Source of the DNA: a bacterium
Lineage (GTDB): Bacteria; Armatimonadota; JACIXR01
Direction of reading: 5' to 3'
Assembly (NCBI GenBank): GCA_014360495.1
Contig: JACIXR010000002.1
Span: 186,001-250,000, forward strand
Length of the DNA: 64,000 nt
The translations under genes and the position numbers were made by a program. The notes beneath the pieces are model-generated. The model saw only the letters and a program-made list of their open reading frames with translations. It was not told where the DNA came from and made no database searches. Positions 34,688 to 44,165 of this stretch are shown here, piece after piece; the stretch's first letter is position 1, and every line of letters begins with the position of its first letter.

Positions 34688-35509
34688 CTATCTCAATTCC
34701 TTCATCGCTGTCTCAACAGAGACATCATCGTGAACTATCCTGCTTATTGCTCTGAGAAGGGCAACGGGCTCCTTCGCCTCCCAAATGTTCCTCCCCATTG
34801 ATACACCGCCAGCGCCACAATCCATCGCATCCCTCACTACCTTCAAAAGCACCTCTGGGTCATCCGAGGCCGGACCGCTCAAAACCATATATGGAACGGG
34901 ACAATATTTAACGACTTCCTTGAACGATTCCTTATCCCCTGTATAATAACCCTTAACTATATCCGCTCCCACCTCAGCAGCTACCCGAGCGGAGAACTTT
35001 ATTACCTCCGGGTCCTTCGGCCATTCCCTCCCCGCCCTCGTCTCAAATTGATGAGTTAAGATATCCGCAGGTATCATCTCAATCATAAGGGGCATTCCCC
35101 AAAGGTCGCAGAGCTCGCTCACCTTGCCGTTTTTCTCCGTCAGCTCCGCTTCCCTCGGAACGCCTATAACGCCGAATGTAGCCACCGCATCGGCGCCGAA
35201 TCTCAGAGCCTGTTCAACGGAGGAAATCAGGCGGTCATTGGTTAAATCAGGTCCTATTGAGGTGGCTGTTCCATCCAACCTCAGCATAAATGAGATATTA
35301 CCCGCCATTTCCCTGTAAACAAGCTTGGCAATGCCGGGAGTGACCAAAACGGCGTCCGCTCCTCCCTCAATGGCGATTCTCACCACCCTCTTAGGGTCCT
35401 CTATCCCCTTCATCGGCTTGATGCATATCCCATGGTCCAAGGTGAGGAGAACGCATCTTTTTGTTTGAGACTTGAATAACCTTGCCATTCTAATCTCTTT
35501 TCCTATCAT
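34688..35509 (-). CDS. class I fructose-bisphosphate aldolase / DeoC-FbaB-LsrF family aldolase
   Basis: This 273-aa TIM-barrel aldolase begins (from the better start) MIGKEIRMARLFKSQTKRCV. It has LTLDHGICIKPMKGIEDPKR near the N-terminus, the Schiff-base Lys in DIVKGYYTGDKESFKEVV and the phosphate-binding VPYMVLSGPASDDPEVLLK and GGVSMGRNIWEAKEP near the end. ATG 35509 is chosen because AAAGGAGG lies 7-8 bases upstream; the ATG at 35527 is the start codon-like overlap with the kinase stop. The likely reaction is cleavage of a phosphorylated ketose made by the kinase upstream, which is inference from context. Confidence 0.85.
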   Translation of the reverse strand: MIGKEIRMARLFKSQTKRCVLLTLDHGICIKPMKGIEDPKRVVRIAIEGGADAVLVTPGIAKLVYREMAGNISFMLRLDGTATSIGPDLTNDRLISSVEQALRFGADAVATFGVIGVPREAELTEKNGKVSELCDLWGMPLMIEMIPADILTHQFETRAGREWPKDPEVIKFSARVAAEVGADIVKGYYTGDKESFKEVVKYCPVPYMVLSGPASDDPEVLLKVVRDAMDCGAGGVSMGRNIWEAKEPVALLRAISRIVHDDVSVETAMKELR

Positions 35510-35523
35510 AGAATTTCCTCCTT

Positions 35524-36999
35524 TCATCCGTACAATTTCTTATAAATCATTTGATAATTTTTGTAAATCTTCTCGTATAAAAGTGATGCTTCAGGGTCTG
35601 GATGGAAGACCTTCCTGATTTTCACAAGTTCATCCAAAATATCCAAAGAGAAGATACAGCATCCTATACCTGCCAAAATCCCCGCCCCAAAGACCGCTGA
35701 CTCGCTATTCATAGGAGTCTCAACGGGCAGATTTAAAACATCAGCCTTAATCTGGAGCCATATATCGCTCTTGGAAGCTCCTCCCAAGGACCTGACTTTC
35801 TCTACAGGGATGGAAAGAGAGCGCAACAATTCAATATTCTCTCTCAGCATAAAGTAGACAGCTTCAACAATTGCCCTAATGAAGTGAGCGCGACCATGGT
35901 TCAAAGTTATCCCTACGAAGGCGCCACTCGCATCCGGGTTGTAATTCGGGCAAAGGCTTCCCTTGAAATAGGGAACCGCTATGAGCCCATCGGAGCCAGG
36001 TGGGATTGACTTAGCGAGGGATAACATCTCCTCATAACCCTCAATTCCCTTGAGCGAGGGGAAATTATCTCTGAACCATCTCAGGAGGATTCCCGCCGCT
36101 TCGATGTAGGGCATAAGGACATAGGTATTGGGGATGCAATGAGGCGAGCAGGGGATTCGCCTTTGGGGATCAAAGATTGGGGTATGGGTTGTTGCTATTA
36201 TAGTCAAGGCGGTGCCGGTGGTCTCTGTGATGATGCCCGGTCTCACATTTCCCGCTCCCAAAGCGTCTACCATCTGGTCCATACCGCCGTTTACGACGGG
36301 AATTCCCGCTGGCAAACCCAATTCATTCCCCACAGCCTCCCCGATTCGCCCCGCTATCTCATCAGATTGCAAAACCTCTGGCAATTTATCCCGCCCGATT
36401 TCAAGGATATTCAAGGCTTCATCCCACCATTCTTTATTCAAAATATCCAAATAGCCAGTGGATGAAGAGACCGATGGGTCTGTGACGATTTCTCCAGTTA
36501 GCCTCCATATCAAGTAATCTTTAAGCAGGAGAAACTTTGCGGTTCTCTCAAAAATGCAGGGCTCATTTCTTTTAAGCCAAAGGATTTTGCAAATCGTCCA
36601 CTTGGGGGACATTTCAGGCATCCCAGTTTTCTTATACCAAACCTCAAGTGGAATCTCCTTAGAGACGATATCCGCCTCTCCATAAGCCCTTGAATCCAAC
36701 CACACAATCGCTCTTCTTAAAACCTTCCCCTCACCATCCAAGCAAACAAATGTCTCCCCCTGACTTGATAAGCCGATAGCGAGGATGGACGAGGGCGCCA
36801 CACCGGATTTCCCCATAACCTCCCTTATCCCATCTTTACAGTTCTTCCAATATATATCAACATCGCATTCCACCCTGTTATCCGACGAAGTAAGCAAGGA
36901 ATATTCCTTGATAGCTATTGCTTCAAGCTCTCCTCTCTCGTTGACTAAGCCAACCTTAACGGAGGTTGTTCCTATATCAATTCCCAACAAATATCTCAT
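35524..36999 (-). CDS. FGGY-family carbohydrate kinase (xylulokinase-like)
   Basis: This 491-aa sugar kinase has GIDIGTTSVKVGLVNERGEL (phosphate 1 motif) at the N-terminus, IGLSSQGETFVCLDGEGK, PVVNGGMDQMVDALGAGNV (FGGY catalytic Asp region), then TGTALTIIATTH and the C-terminal ATP site SLGGASKSDIWLQIKADVL with NSESAVFGAGILAG. It phosphorylates a ketose (xylulose, fuculose or rhamnulose type). It overlaps GH4 by 4 bases (ATGA) and runs into the aldolase, so the genes are translationally coupled: hydrolase, kinase, aldolase and a decayed isomerase make one sugar operon. Confidence 0.9.
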   Translation of the reverse strand: MRYLLGIDIGTTSVKVGLVNERGELEAIAIKEYSLLTSSDNRVECDVDIYWKNCKDGIREVMGKSGVAPSSILAIGLSSQGETFVCLDGEGKVLRRAIVWLDSRAYGEADIVSKEIPLEVWYKKTGMPEMSPKWTICKILWLKRNEPCIFERTAKFLLLKDYLIWRLTGEIVTDPSVSSSTGYLDILNKEWWDEALNILEIGRDKLPEVLQSDEIAGRIGEAVGNELGLPAGIPVVNGGMDQMVDALGAGNVRPGIITETTGTALTIIATTHTPIFDPQRRIPCSPHCIPNTYVLMPYIEAAGILLRWFRDNFPSLKGIEGYEEMLSLAKSIPPGSDGLIAVPYFKGSLCPNYNPDASGAFVGITLNHGRAHFIRAIVEAVYFMLRENIELLRSLSIPVEKVRSLGGASKSDIWLQIKADVLNLPVETPMNSESAVFGAGILAGIGCCIFSLDILDELVKIRKVFHPDPEASLLYEKIYKNYQMIYKKLYG

Positions 37000-38342
37000 T
37001 TATAGTGTTCCCTCATCTCCTTATGATAGGGAAGGGAGAGAATCTCCTCCAAGAGGGCTTCTGCTTGCTCAAGGCTTTTCGTCCATGGGTCCATAAGGAT
37101 TAGCTGAAGGAGCTTCTCCTTGCTGCCCTCAATGTAGGCGGATAGCTCCATCTCAACGGGAGCCACCCTTTCCCTCAGGATGAGGGCGATTATGGATTTT
37201 GGAAGCCCATCAACCTTTATTCCCTGAATTCCTTTCTTTGAAACCAAAGCGGGAATCTCCACTGCGAAGTCCTGCGGTATCCCCTCAATGAATGGTCCAT
37301 AGTTCGCTATATTCACCTGAAATACCCTTGGGATATCAAGCGCTATGGATTCAACGATAGGGATTATGATTTCGCCTGTCTTTCTGGGCGGATAGACATC
37401 GCTTATCTTAACCGATTCGTCTTTCGCCAGCCTAATCATCTCCTCAACCCTTTGCCTTCCTCCTATGAAGTAGCCTTCATACCAATTTTTCGGGTCTTCC
37501 TTCCAGCTTCTCTCCATTTCGTCGTTGAGGTGATACCACCAAGGCCAGGTTCCTCCACCGGGCGTTGCGGTATCGCCAATGGGATACAACCCCAACCTCT
37601 TATAAACATCTACCGGCTTGGGACCCATCATATCGCCGAACCCACAGGTCTTCCAATATTCGGGCGCTTTCTCCTCAACCCACTTATCCAATAGAGGATA
37701 GGCATCCTCACCTTTGTAGGTGAAGTGGCTGAGGAAGACGAAATGATTGACACCGAGGATTTGGAAATTTACATATTCCTCCTCCAAGCCGAGGAGACGG
37801 ATAATCTGATAAATCCCTGCGAAGCCGTGGCAGAGCCCTACAAGCTTTGCGCCTTTATATTTTCTTGATAAATAGGTTATGCCAGCGAGAACGGGATTCG
37901 CCACCTGCAGATACCAAGCGGAAGGGCAAATCTCCAAAATGTTTTCCATAATCTGTTCAAATAATTTGAACTGATAAAAATTAATCCAAAAAGCCTCGTC
38001 GTGAACGATGTGAAAGCTACCGCCAAACCTATAGCCGTATTTAAAGGCTATCTCCCAACCTTCCTTCAATCTATCGTGCCCCGCCGCTAAGGCGGAATTT
38101 ATAACGAAATCCGCTCCTTCTAACGACTCCTTGAGGCTCAATGTCTTCTCCAGATTCAATTTCACCCCCAATTCATCGGCATATCTCTTACAAAGGGTGT
38201 AAACAGCGTTCAATCTCTCCTCGTTTATATCCATAAAGCTTATCGTGCTTCCTTCAAGGCTCGGTGTTAAGCATATATCTTTTATTAGCCCGAGGGAGAA
38301 AACAGCGCTTCCTGCTCCGACGATGCTTATCTTCACATTCAT
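36996..38342 (-). CDS. glycoside hydrolase family 4
   Basis: This 448-aa NAD- and Mn-dependent hydrolase opens KISIVGAGSAVFSLGLIKDI (Rossmann motif, GAGS) and has FMDINEERL (NAD ribose). The metal ligands appear as Cys in LVGLCHGFAGI near residue 175 and His in ILGVNHFVFLSHF near 205. GH4 enzymes open glycosides by oxidation at C3 and beta-elimination; members include alpha-glucosidases, alpha-galactosidases, galacturonidases and 6-phospho-glycosidases. The motif HDEAFWINFYQF does not let me choose among these. AAGGAGG lies before the ATG. It leads the sugar operon. Confidence 0.88.
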   Translation of the reverse strand: MNVKISIVGAGSAVFSLGLIKDICLTPSLEGSTISFMDINEERLNAVYTLCKRYADELGVKLNLEKTLSLKESLEGADFVINSALAAGHDRLKEGWEIAFKYGYRFGGSFHIVHDEAFWINFYQFKLFEQIMENILEICPSAWYLQVANPVLAGITYLSRKYKGAKLVGLCHGFAGIYQIIRLLGLEEEYVNFQILGVNHFVFLSHFTYKGEDAYPLLDKWVEEKAPEYWKTCGFGDMMGPKPVDVYKRLGLYPIGDTATPGGGTWPWWYHLNDEMERSWKEDPKNWYEGYFIGGRQRVEEMIRLAKDESVKISDVYPPRKTGEIIIPIVESIALDIPRVFQVNIANYGPFIEGIPQDFAVEIPALVSKKGIQGIKVDGLPKSIIALILRERVAPVEMELSAYIEGSKEKLLQLILMDPWTKSLEQAEALLEEILSLPYHKEMREHYK

Positions 38343-38507
38343 TTTCTGCTTCCTCCTTCCACAATAAAACTCTGCAAATCCTCTCTAATGCATTTGAAAT
38401 CCGAACTCATTTTACTAAATTCACATATAAGGTCAATAAAAGAGAAAAAATTCTTGACCTTTCCCCCTTTCTTCTTTATCATTTTAATCAAATAGGAGGT
38501 GCTTTTT

Positions 38508-39413
38508 ATGAAGATTTCTCGTAGAGAATTCCTGAAAAAGCTTGGTCAGGCTGGTCTAGCAGCTTTAGGAGCGAAGGTGATTTTGGAGGAAAGCTTTTCC
38601 GCCCAGCCATCCTATCCTAATCTTGTGGTTGTAAAGGGAAGAGATGCGGAGAAAATGTTGGAAAAAGCCCTAAATGAACTGGGAGGGATTAAAAGATTTG
38701 TTAAGAGAGGCTCCACCGTCGTCCTGAAACCCAACGCCGCCTTCGCACAACCTCCAAAGGTCGGAGCGAATACCCATCCTGAGGTCCTCCAAGCAATGAT
38801 AAGGCTTTGCAAGAAGGCGGGAGCGAAGAAGATAATAGTCGCTGAGCACTTCCTGGCTCCACCTGATGTTGCCTTGAAGGTCAATGGCCTAGGAGCAGTT
38901 GCCGAAAAAGAGAATGTTGAATTTCTCATTCTCCACGACCGCAAACTCTATAGAAGGGTTGATATCCCGAAGGGGAAAGTCCTCAAATCCGACGAGGTCG
39001 CACAATGTGTCCTTGATGCAGATGTCTTCATCAATATGCCAGTCGCGAAAGTCCACGGTGGCTCCATCCTCACCCTGGGAATGAAGAATCTTATGGGAAC
39101 GAATTGGGATAGAGGCTATTGGCATAGAGCTGACCTCCATCGCTGTATAGCCGATTACTCCACCCGTGTTAAGCCCCATCTGATTGTCCTTGATGCCATC
39201 ACCCTTATGCTCACGAACGGTCCCGGTGGACCGGGCGACCTCAAGCAATTGAATACCCTCGTCGTTGGAACGGACCCAGTCGCTGTTGATTCCTATGGCG
39301 CCTCTCTATTTGACATGAACGGGAGAGACATCCCCCATATCAGATATGCCTATGAATATGGTCTAGGACAGATAGACTTGAAGAAACTGAAAATAAAATA
39401 TCTGACTGTTTAA
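38508..39413 (+). CDS. Tat-exported DUF362 protein
   Basis: This 301-aa protein starts at ATG 38508 (GGAGGT 8 bases upstream); a GTG 9 bases earlier overlaps that site and is rejected. It has a twin-arginine signal SRREFLKKLGQAGLAALGA. The DUF362 domain has KRGSTVVLKPNAAFAQPP, NTHPEVLQAMIRLCKKAGAK, VFINMPVAKVHGGSILTLGMKNLMG and DAITLMLTNGPGGPG. The ferredoxin extension seen in some members is absent; instead the next gene encodes a membrane polyferredoxin. Together they look like a membrane redox couple outside the cytoplasm, with unknown substrate. Confidence 0.85.
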   Translation: MKISRREFLKKLGQAGLAALGAKVILEESFSAQPSYPNLVVVKGRDAEKMLEKALNELGGIKRFVKRGSTVVLKPNAAFAQPPKVGANTHPEVLQAMIRLCKKAGAKKIIVAEHFLAPPDVALKVNGLGAVAEKENVEFLILHDRKLYRRVDIPKGKVLKSDEVAQCVLDADVFINMPVAKVHGGSILTLGMKNLMGTNWDRGYWHRADLHRCIADYSTRVKPHLIVLDAITLMLTNGPGGPGDLKQLNTLVVGTDPVAVDSYGASLFDMNGRDIPHIRYAYEYGLGQIDLKKLKIKYLTV

Positions 39414-39423
39414 GGGATAAAAG

Positions 39424-40758
39424 TTGCGTTTTCTGCGTAGATTCGTCCAATTAGGAGCGTTAGCTGGCTTCCTTTATATCTTATATCGGACAAATTTCGT
39501 CAAGGGGATAAAGATTCCTGCACTCTTCCTTCGCCTCGACCCCCTCGCCTTTTTCGCCAATCTCTCCTCCCGTTCCCTTCCCATTTTCCTCTTTCCCGCC
39601 CTCATTCTCCTCATTGCAACCCTCCTACTTGGCAGATTCTTCTGCGGATGGATTTGCCCTTGGGGAACTGTCCTTGATATCTTCAGAAGAATCGCGAGAT
39701 GGCTGAGGCTGGATAGAATAGCTTCTCTCAATCCTCCCCTATGGCTCAAATATGCGATACTCGCCGTCGGAGTAGTTCTCTCCCTCTTCGGCGTCAGCTT
39801 CATCTTTATACTGGACCCCCTGAGCCTCTCCACTCGCTTATGGGGATGGCTCGTTTTTATGCCCCTTGATAAAACCAAAATAGTTTGGAGCGGATTGGCT
39901 GTCGTTCCCGTCATCTTATTGGAGTTATTCGCCTCCCGATTTTGGTGTAGAAGCCTTTGCCCCTTGGGCGCTCTTCTGGGCTTATTCTCTTATTTCTCCC
40001 TCATCAAAAGAAAAGTTAACGAGAATTGTATAGATTGTGGTAAGTGCCAACGAATTTGCCCTATGTCCGCTGTCGGAGATGACCCTCGCTCAACTAAAGC
40101 ATCCGAATGCACGCTTTGCTGGGATTGTGTTAAGCCCTGCCCAGTTAAAGCCATCTCTTTCGGCAAGGGAGGAAGGAAAGAGGTTTCCTTGCCGGGCAGA
40201 AGAGCGTTTCTCTCTTCCCTGGGTTTGGGCTTGATAATGGGGGTTCTATTTAGGAAGACGAGATTCCAGTCCTCAACTTTGATTAGACCACCGGGAGCGA
40301 GAAGGGAGGAGGAATTCTTGGGGTTATGCATAAGATGTGGGGAATGTATAAGGGCTTGTCCGACGGGAGGATTGCGTCCCGCGCTCCTTGAGGCGGGATG
40401 GGAAGGAATAGCAACTCCACGCTTAGTTCCCCGCATTGGCGGTTGTGCTTCCTACTGCAATCTCTGTAGCGAAGTTTGCCCAACGGGAGCGATAAAGCCC
40501 TATAAGCTTGAGGATAAAGCCAACATAAAGATTGGAATAGCGAAGGTGGATTACAATCGTTGTATCGCTTACGCTGAGGGGAAGGATTGTCTAGTATGTC
40601 AGGAGAACTGTTCATATCAAGCTATAGCACTCCTTCCGGGACCGAAGAAAGCGAAGATACCGAAGGTCAGGCCGAGAAGATGTGTTGGTTGTGGCATGTG
40701 CGAGAATCATTGTCCCGCTGAAGGACCAGCTGCGATAAGGGTTTATAGGAGAGATTAA
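39424..40758 (+). CDS. membrane polyferredoxin (NapH/NosR/MauN-like 4Fe-4S protein)
   Basis: This 444-aa protein has a TTG start with AAGGGA upstream. It has about four membrane helices (1-190) with the NapH-type CGWICPWGT and CRSLCPLGA motifs, then cluster motifs CIDCGKCQRICP (near 204), CTLCWDCVKPCP (near 231), a Tat-like or hydrophobic segment (RAFLSSLGLGLIMGVLF), then CIRCGECIRACP, CNLCSEVCP, CxVCQENCSY and CVGCGMCENHCP. It would pass electrons from the quinone pool to extracytoplasmic or cytoplasmic partners. It lies 10 bases after the Tat-exported DUF362 gene, which is the likely partner. Confidence 0.85.
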   Translation: MRFLRRFVQLGALAGFLYILYRTNFVKGIKIPALFLRLDPLAFFANLSSRSLPIFLFPALILLIATLLLGRFFCGWICPWGTVLDIFRRIARWLRLDRIASLNPPLWLKYAILAVGVVLSLFGVSFIFILDPLSLSTRLWGWLVFMPLDKTKIVWSGLAVVPVILLELFASRFWCRSLCPLGALLGLFSYFSLIKRKVNENCIDCGKCQRICPMSAVGDDPRSTKASECTLCWDCVKPCPVKAISFGKGGRKEVSLPGRRAFLSSLGLGLIMGVLFRKTRFQSSTLIRPPGARREEEFLGLCIRCGECIRACPTGGLRPALLEAGWEGIATPRLVPRIGGCASYCNLCSEVCPTGAIKPYKLEDKANIKIGIAKVDYNRCIAYAEGKDCLVCQENCSYQAIALLPGPKKAKIPKVRPRRCVGCGMCENHCPAEGPAAIRVYRRD

Positions 40759-40806
40759 AAATTTTGAGTCATTTCCAAACCCTTAACGAAGAAATTTTTC
40801 TATGCT

Positions 40807-40915
40807 TGCGAGGCGAACCCTTTCCGTGATTGCGAGCGATAGCGAAGCAATCTCTTTTGTGCTTTTTCCTTATGAGAGGCGAGCCCGCCGTAGGCGGGCT
40901 CGCAATTCTTTTTTA
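40807..40915. repeat. dispersed palindromic repeat, copy B
   Basis: It contains GATTGCGAGCGATAGCGAAG followed by CAATCTC and an 11+3+11 perfect hairpin (GCGAGCCCGCC, 40879-40889; GGCGGGCTCGC, 40893-40903). A further fragment, GAAGCGTTGATTCGCTATCG, follows at about 40919. The rest of the 40759-41124 gap holds only the promoter at 41071. Confidence 0.75.
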
Positions 40916-41070
40916 AACGAAGCGTTGATTCGCTATCGCTTACATTCTTTAATCATCTTTCGCTATAGTTTAAAACCTTTCCCCGTGTTAGCATAAACGG
41001 AAAATATGTTTCGCTTCCCGAAATTAAAATATTCACTCACCAAAGCAAGCCTCAATATTATGAAAAAATA

Positions 41071-41097
41071 TTGACAGAGTTTTGAATGGGCTAAAAT
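41071..41097 (+). promoter_or_regulatory. probable promoter of the C11 peptidase gene
   Basis: TTGACA (41071-41076) and TAAAAT (41092-41097) with a short 15-base spacer, 27 bases before the start. AAAGGAGG lies about 9 bases before the ATG. Confidence 0.4.
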
Positions 41098-41124
41098 TTA
41101 GAAAATCACAAAGGAGGTTCTAAC

Positions 41125-42960
41125 ATGAAGAAATTTTTGTATGTTTTGGTTGTTGGTGTGTTGGTGTCTCTTTTGGCGGGCTGTGGGGGCGGAGGAGGTG
41201 GCGGGGCATCGGGACCTACAGTGAGCATCTTGTCGCCTATAAATAACGCTACCGTTTCGGGAACAACCACTATTGAAGCGACAGCTACTTCAAACATCGG
41301 TGTTCGGCTGGTTGAGTTTTATGTTGACAATAATAAAGTGGGAGAAGATACCTCTCCCCCCTATACTTGCTCTTGGAATGCTGATACCTTCCCTTACGGC
41401 ACAGAACATTCAATCCATGCGCGAGCACAGGATAATGCTGGCAACTGGGGAAGCAGTCCAAAGATAAACGTCACAATCGGCGATTCTCAAGCTCCTCAAA
41501 TCACACTCATATCTCCTCAAGCCAATATCGTTCCTGTCTCGGCTTTAATTCCCATAAGGGTCTCTATTCAAGATAGAGGAAAGAAGACAAAGGCTCCAAG
41601 CGGTATTCAAAAAGTTGAATTCTTCGTTGATGGAAATAAATTAGGAGAAGTTCCTGGTAATTCACAAACTTCAGGGATATTTGAATGTCCAAATCTCTGG
41701 GATACGAGCGGATTGAAACATAATACAACACACACAATCCTGGTTAGGGCAACCGATAATGTCGGTCTCGTTGGCGAGTCCACATTTCAAGTAACCGCAA
41801 ATGCTGAATGGACGATTTTCATATATGCCGACGCTCATAATGACCTTCTTCAAAATCTTCTAATTCATCTTAAGGACTTGCAATCAAATCTAACATCAAC
41901 TCAAGGGATAAATGTAGTGGTCCTTGCGGGAGGAGTTTCAGATTACTTTTATTATTTCCATAACGGAACATATAGTGAAGAGGCATTGCCTCAACCAATT
42001 AATTTTGGCGACCCGAATAACCTGGGTAGTAGTTTAAAAGCAGTGATACAAAACTTTCCTGCCAAGAAATATCTTCTCCTCATCTGGGACCACGGCAGTG
42101 GATGGAGGAAGAAAACCGCTAAGCGCGATATCTGTTTTGATGAGTATTTTAACGACTCATTAGACCTTCCCGAGCTCAAGCAAGCGTTCCAAACCGCCGT
42201 GAATATTTTAGGCAGGAAGATAGATGTGGTTGTGCTAAATGCCTGCGTAATGGGGACCATAGAGGTTGATTATCAGTTAAAGGACCTTGTTGATTACCTC
42301 GTTTCCTCGGAGGCATCAATGCCCGATGCACCGCTTTGGGGAGAATCCCTTAAAAAACTTGTCTCCAATCCGGGGATGTCGCCGCGAGATTTAGCTATAA
42401 CGGTAGCCGATACATTTTATAACCAAGCTTATGAAGCCTACCAATCAGGACTATTGAAAGAGGGTGCAACGATATCCGCTAAAGACCTATCAATGATAGA
42501 TAAAATCGCCGAAGATATTTATTACTTTGCCCACTATTTGAGGGATTGCGTACCATCCAGCGCTCAAGCAATTATGAATTTAAGGGACAACACAACCAAT
42601 TTCTCCCCGTATGAAAATCTCCCTCCCTATTATATAGACCTTTACGAATTCGCCCACTTGGTCGCAAACAATACATCCTATGATGCCCTCAAAACCGCCG
42701 CTCAAAATCTTATGCATGATATAGATGCTTCCCTTCTCTACTGCAAATTCTTTGGCTTTAGTTGCGCAAAAGGTTATTCTATTTGGTTTCCTCACTATGG
42801 CGATGTGGTTAATGACCAAGATGCACTAAGTAAGTGGTTGCAATTAGACTTTGCGCAATCCACCGGCGGGAAAGAATGGTATCAGTTCCTCTACGATGAA
42901 TTGACGACATATCCTTTAGGAAAAGAAGCAAGGGGTAAAACAAGGTTAATCCATCGCTGA
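41125..42960 (+). CDS. lipoprotein with two Ig-like domains and clostripain-family (C11) peptidase domain
   Basis: This 611-aa protein has a lipoprotein signal peptide with lipobox LLAGC (Cys at residue 20) and a Gly run after it. Two Ig-like (Big_9) modules follow: TVSILSPINNATVSGTTTIE ... FYVDNNKVGEDTSPPYTCSW, and QITLISPQANIVPVS ... VEFFVDGNKLGE. The C11 domain begins at EWTIFIYADAHNDL (near 227). The catalytic His lies in LLIWDHGSGW (near 322) and the Cys in VVLNACVMGTIEV (near 370). It is tethered to the membrane outside the cytoplasm and would cut after Arg or Lys if family rules hold. AAAGGAGG precedes the ATG. Confidence 0.87.
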   Translation: MKKFLYVLVVGVLVSLLAGCGGGGGGGASGPTVSILSPINNATVSGTTTIEATATSNIGVRLVEFYVDNNKVGEDTSPPYTCSWNADTFPYGTEHSIHARAQDNAGNWGSSPKINVTIGDSQAPQITLISPQANIVPVSALIPIRVSIQDRGKKTKAPSGIQKVEFFVDGNKLGEVPGNSQTSGIFECPNLWDTSGLKHNTTHTILVRATDNVGLVGESTFQVTANAEWTIFIYADAHNDLLQNLLIHLKDLQSNLTSTQGINVVVLAGGVSDYFYYFHNGTYSEEALPQPINFGDPNNLGSSLKAVIQNFPAKKYLLLIWDHGSGWRKKTAKRDICFDEYFNDSLDLPELKQAFQTAVNILGRKIDVVVLNACVMGTIEVDYQLKDLVDYLVSSEASMPDAPLWGESLKKLVSNPGMSPRDLAITVADTFYNQAYEAYQSGLLKEGATISAKDLSMIDKIAEDIYYFAHYLRDCVPSSAQAIMNLRDNTTNFSPYENLPPYYIDLYEFAHLVANNTSYDALKTAAQNLMHDIDASLLYCKFFGFSCAKGYSIWFPHYGDVVNDQDALSKWLQLDFAQSTGGKEWYQFLYDELTTYPLGKEARGKTRLIHR

Positions 42961-42987
42961 GTTCACTTCATTTAAGGGGCGGCTTTC

Positions 42988-43045
42988 CTTTCAGAAATCC
43001 TCGCAATGAGAGAGGGAGGATTGCCACGCCTGCCTTTAGCGGGCT
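42988..43045. repeat. dispersed palindromic repeat, copy C
   Basis: It contains CTCGCAATGAGAGAGGGAGG followed by ATTGCCACGCCTGCCTTTAG, close in wording to copy E at 47.7 kb. Confidence 0.6.
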
Positions 43046-43103
43046 ATCAGCTGACTAAATCCACCCTTCCCTTGAAGCTCAAGAGAATAACATACCCTCG
43101 TTA

Positions 43104-43131
43104 TTGACGAAGAAAGAAGCTATCTTATAAT
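43104..43131 (+). promoter_or_regulatory. sigma70-like promoter of the oxidoreductase-ROK-mutS2 run
   Basis: TTGACG (43104-43109), 16-base spacer, TATAAT (43126-43131), 30 bases before the start codon. AAAGGAGAG lies within the short leader. Confidence 0.6.
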
Positions 43132-43161
43132 TACAGAGAAAAAAGAAAGGAGAGTCCGCTT

Positions 43162-44151
43162 ATGGAAAAAGTCAAATGCGCCGTTATAGGCTATGGTATG
43201 GGAAAGCTCCATAGCGAGTTCATCAATTCAACCGATGGCTTAGAACTCGTAGCTGTCTGCGACATAGATAAAGCTCGCACCGAGCAAGCGAAAAAGGATT
43301 TCCCCTCAATCCAAACATATAATTCCACCGATGACCTCCTCAAAAATTGCCAATTTGACCTCGCCGTTGTCGTAACACCCCACAATACCCATTATCCTCT
43401 CGCTATGCAATTCCTCTCCGCTGGGAAGAATGTCGTCATAGATAAGCCTTTCTGCATAACCACTAAAGAAGCAACGGATATGATAAACTTGGCAAAAGAA
43501 AAGGGGGTTATGCTTTCCGTCTTCCACAATCGCAGATGGGATGGCGATTATCTCGCCCTTAAGTCCGCGGTTGAGAGCGGCTTAATCGGTGAAATCTTCC
43601 ATTTGGAGATTTTTATGGGACATTATCACCATCCCGGTCCCTGGTGGCGCTCCTATAAGGAAACCTCAGGAGGTGCCCTTTATGACTGGGGAGCTCATCT
43701 CGTTGATTGGATTTTGGGGTTGATTCCCTCAAAGGTTAAGAGCGTGGGTGGATTTAGCCACAAACTTCTCTGGACTGATGTTAGCAACGAGGATAATGTG
43801 GAAGGGATAATCCAATTTGAGAACGGCGCTGTTGCCTATGTGCAAGTGTCCTCAATTGCAATGGCGCACAAGAAAAGATGGTTCATCCTCGGAACGCAGG
43901 GAAGCCTGGAGGATGAATGGGGAGCAAACGGATTTCGCCTAAGGAAGCAAGTAGATGGCGTAATTATGGAGGGAACGCTTCCCTATAAAGAAAGCCAATG
44001 GGAGGCATATTATAGAAACATCTCCGCTCATCTCCTCGAAGGGGAAGAGCTCGCCGTTAAGCCAGAGGAAGCGAGAAGGGTGATAGCGGTGATAGAGATG
44101 GCGAGCAATGCCAACGGTCAAGTGATTCCCTTCCCCCAGGATTTATATTGA
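43162..44151 (+). CDS. Gfo/Idh/MocA-family NAD(P)-dependent oxidoreductase
   Basis: This 329-aa protein has the Rossmann motif AVIGYGMGKLHSEF, the ribose Asp in LVAVCDIDKAR, and DKPFCITTKEATDMI (the family EKP motif as DKP, Lys near residue 95). The substrate half holds HNRRWDGDYLALKSAVESGL and GALYDWGAHLVDWILGL, with the conserved catalytic-type GG(A/G)xxDxGxH arrangement. Members act on inositol, glucose-fructose or other sugars; the substrate here is unknown. A ROK kinase follows on the same transcript, in keeping with sugar use. Confidence 0.92.
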   Translation: MEKVKCAVIGYGMGKLHSEFINSTDGLELVAVCDIDKARTEQAKKDFPSIQTYNSTDDLLKNCQFDLAVVVTPHNTHYPLAMQFLSAGKNVVIDKPFCITTKEATDMINLAKEKGVMLSVFHNRRWDGDYLALKSAVESGLIGEIFHLEIFMGHYHHPGPWWRSYKETSGGALYDWGAHLVDWILGLIPSKVKSVGGFSHKLLWTDVSNEDNVEGIIQFENGAVAYVQVSSIAMAHKKRWFILGTQGSLEDEWGANGFRLRKQVDGVIMEGTLPYKESQWEAYYRNISAHLLEGEELAVKPEEARRVIAVIEMASNANGQVIPFPQDLY

Positions 44152-44165
44152 TTGGGAGGAAAAAG

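Noticed and set aside
39990-40436. 148-codon open frame on the minus strand
   Set aside because: Opposite the polyferredoxin cluster motifs, which are unambiguous on the plus strand.
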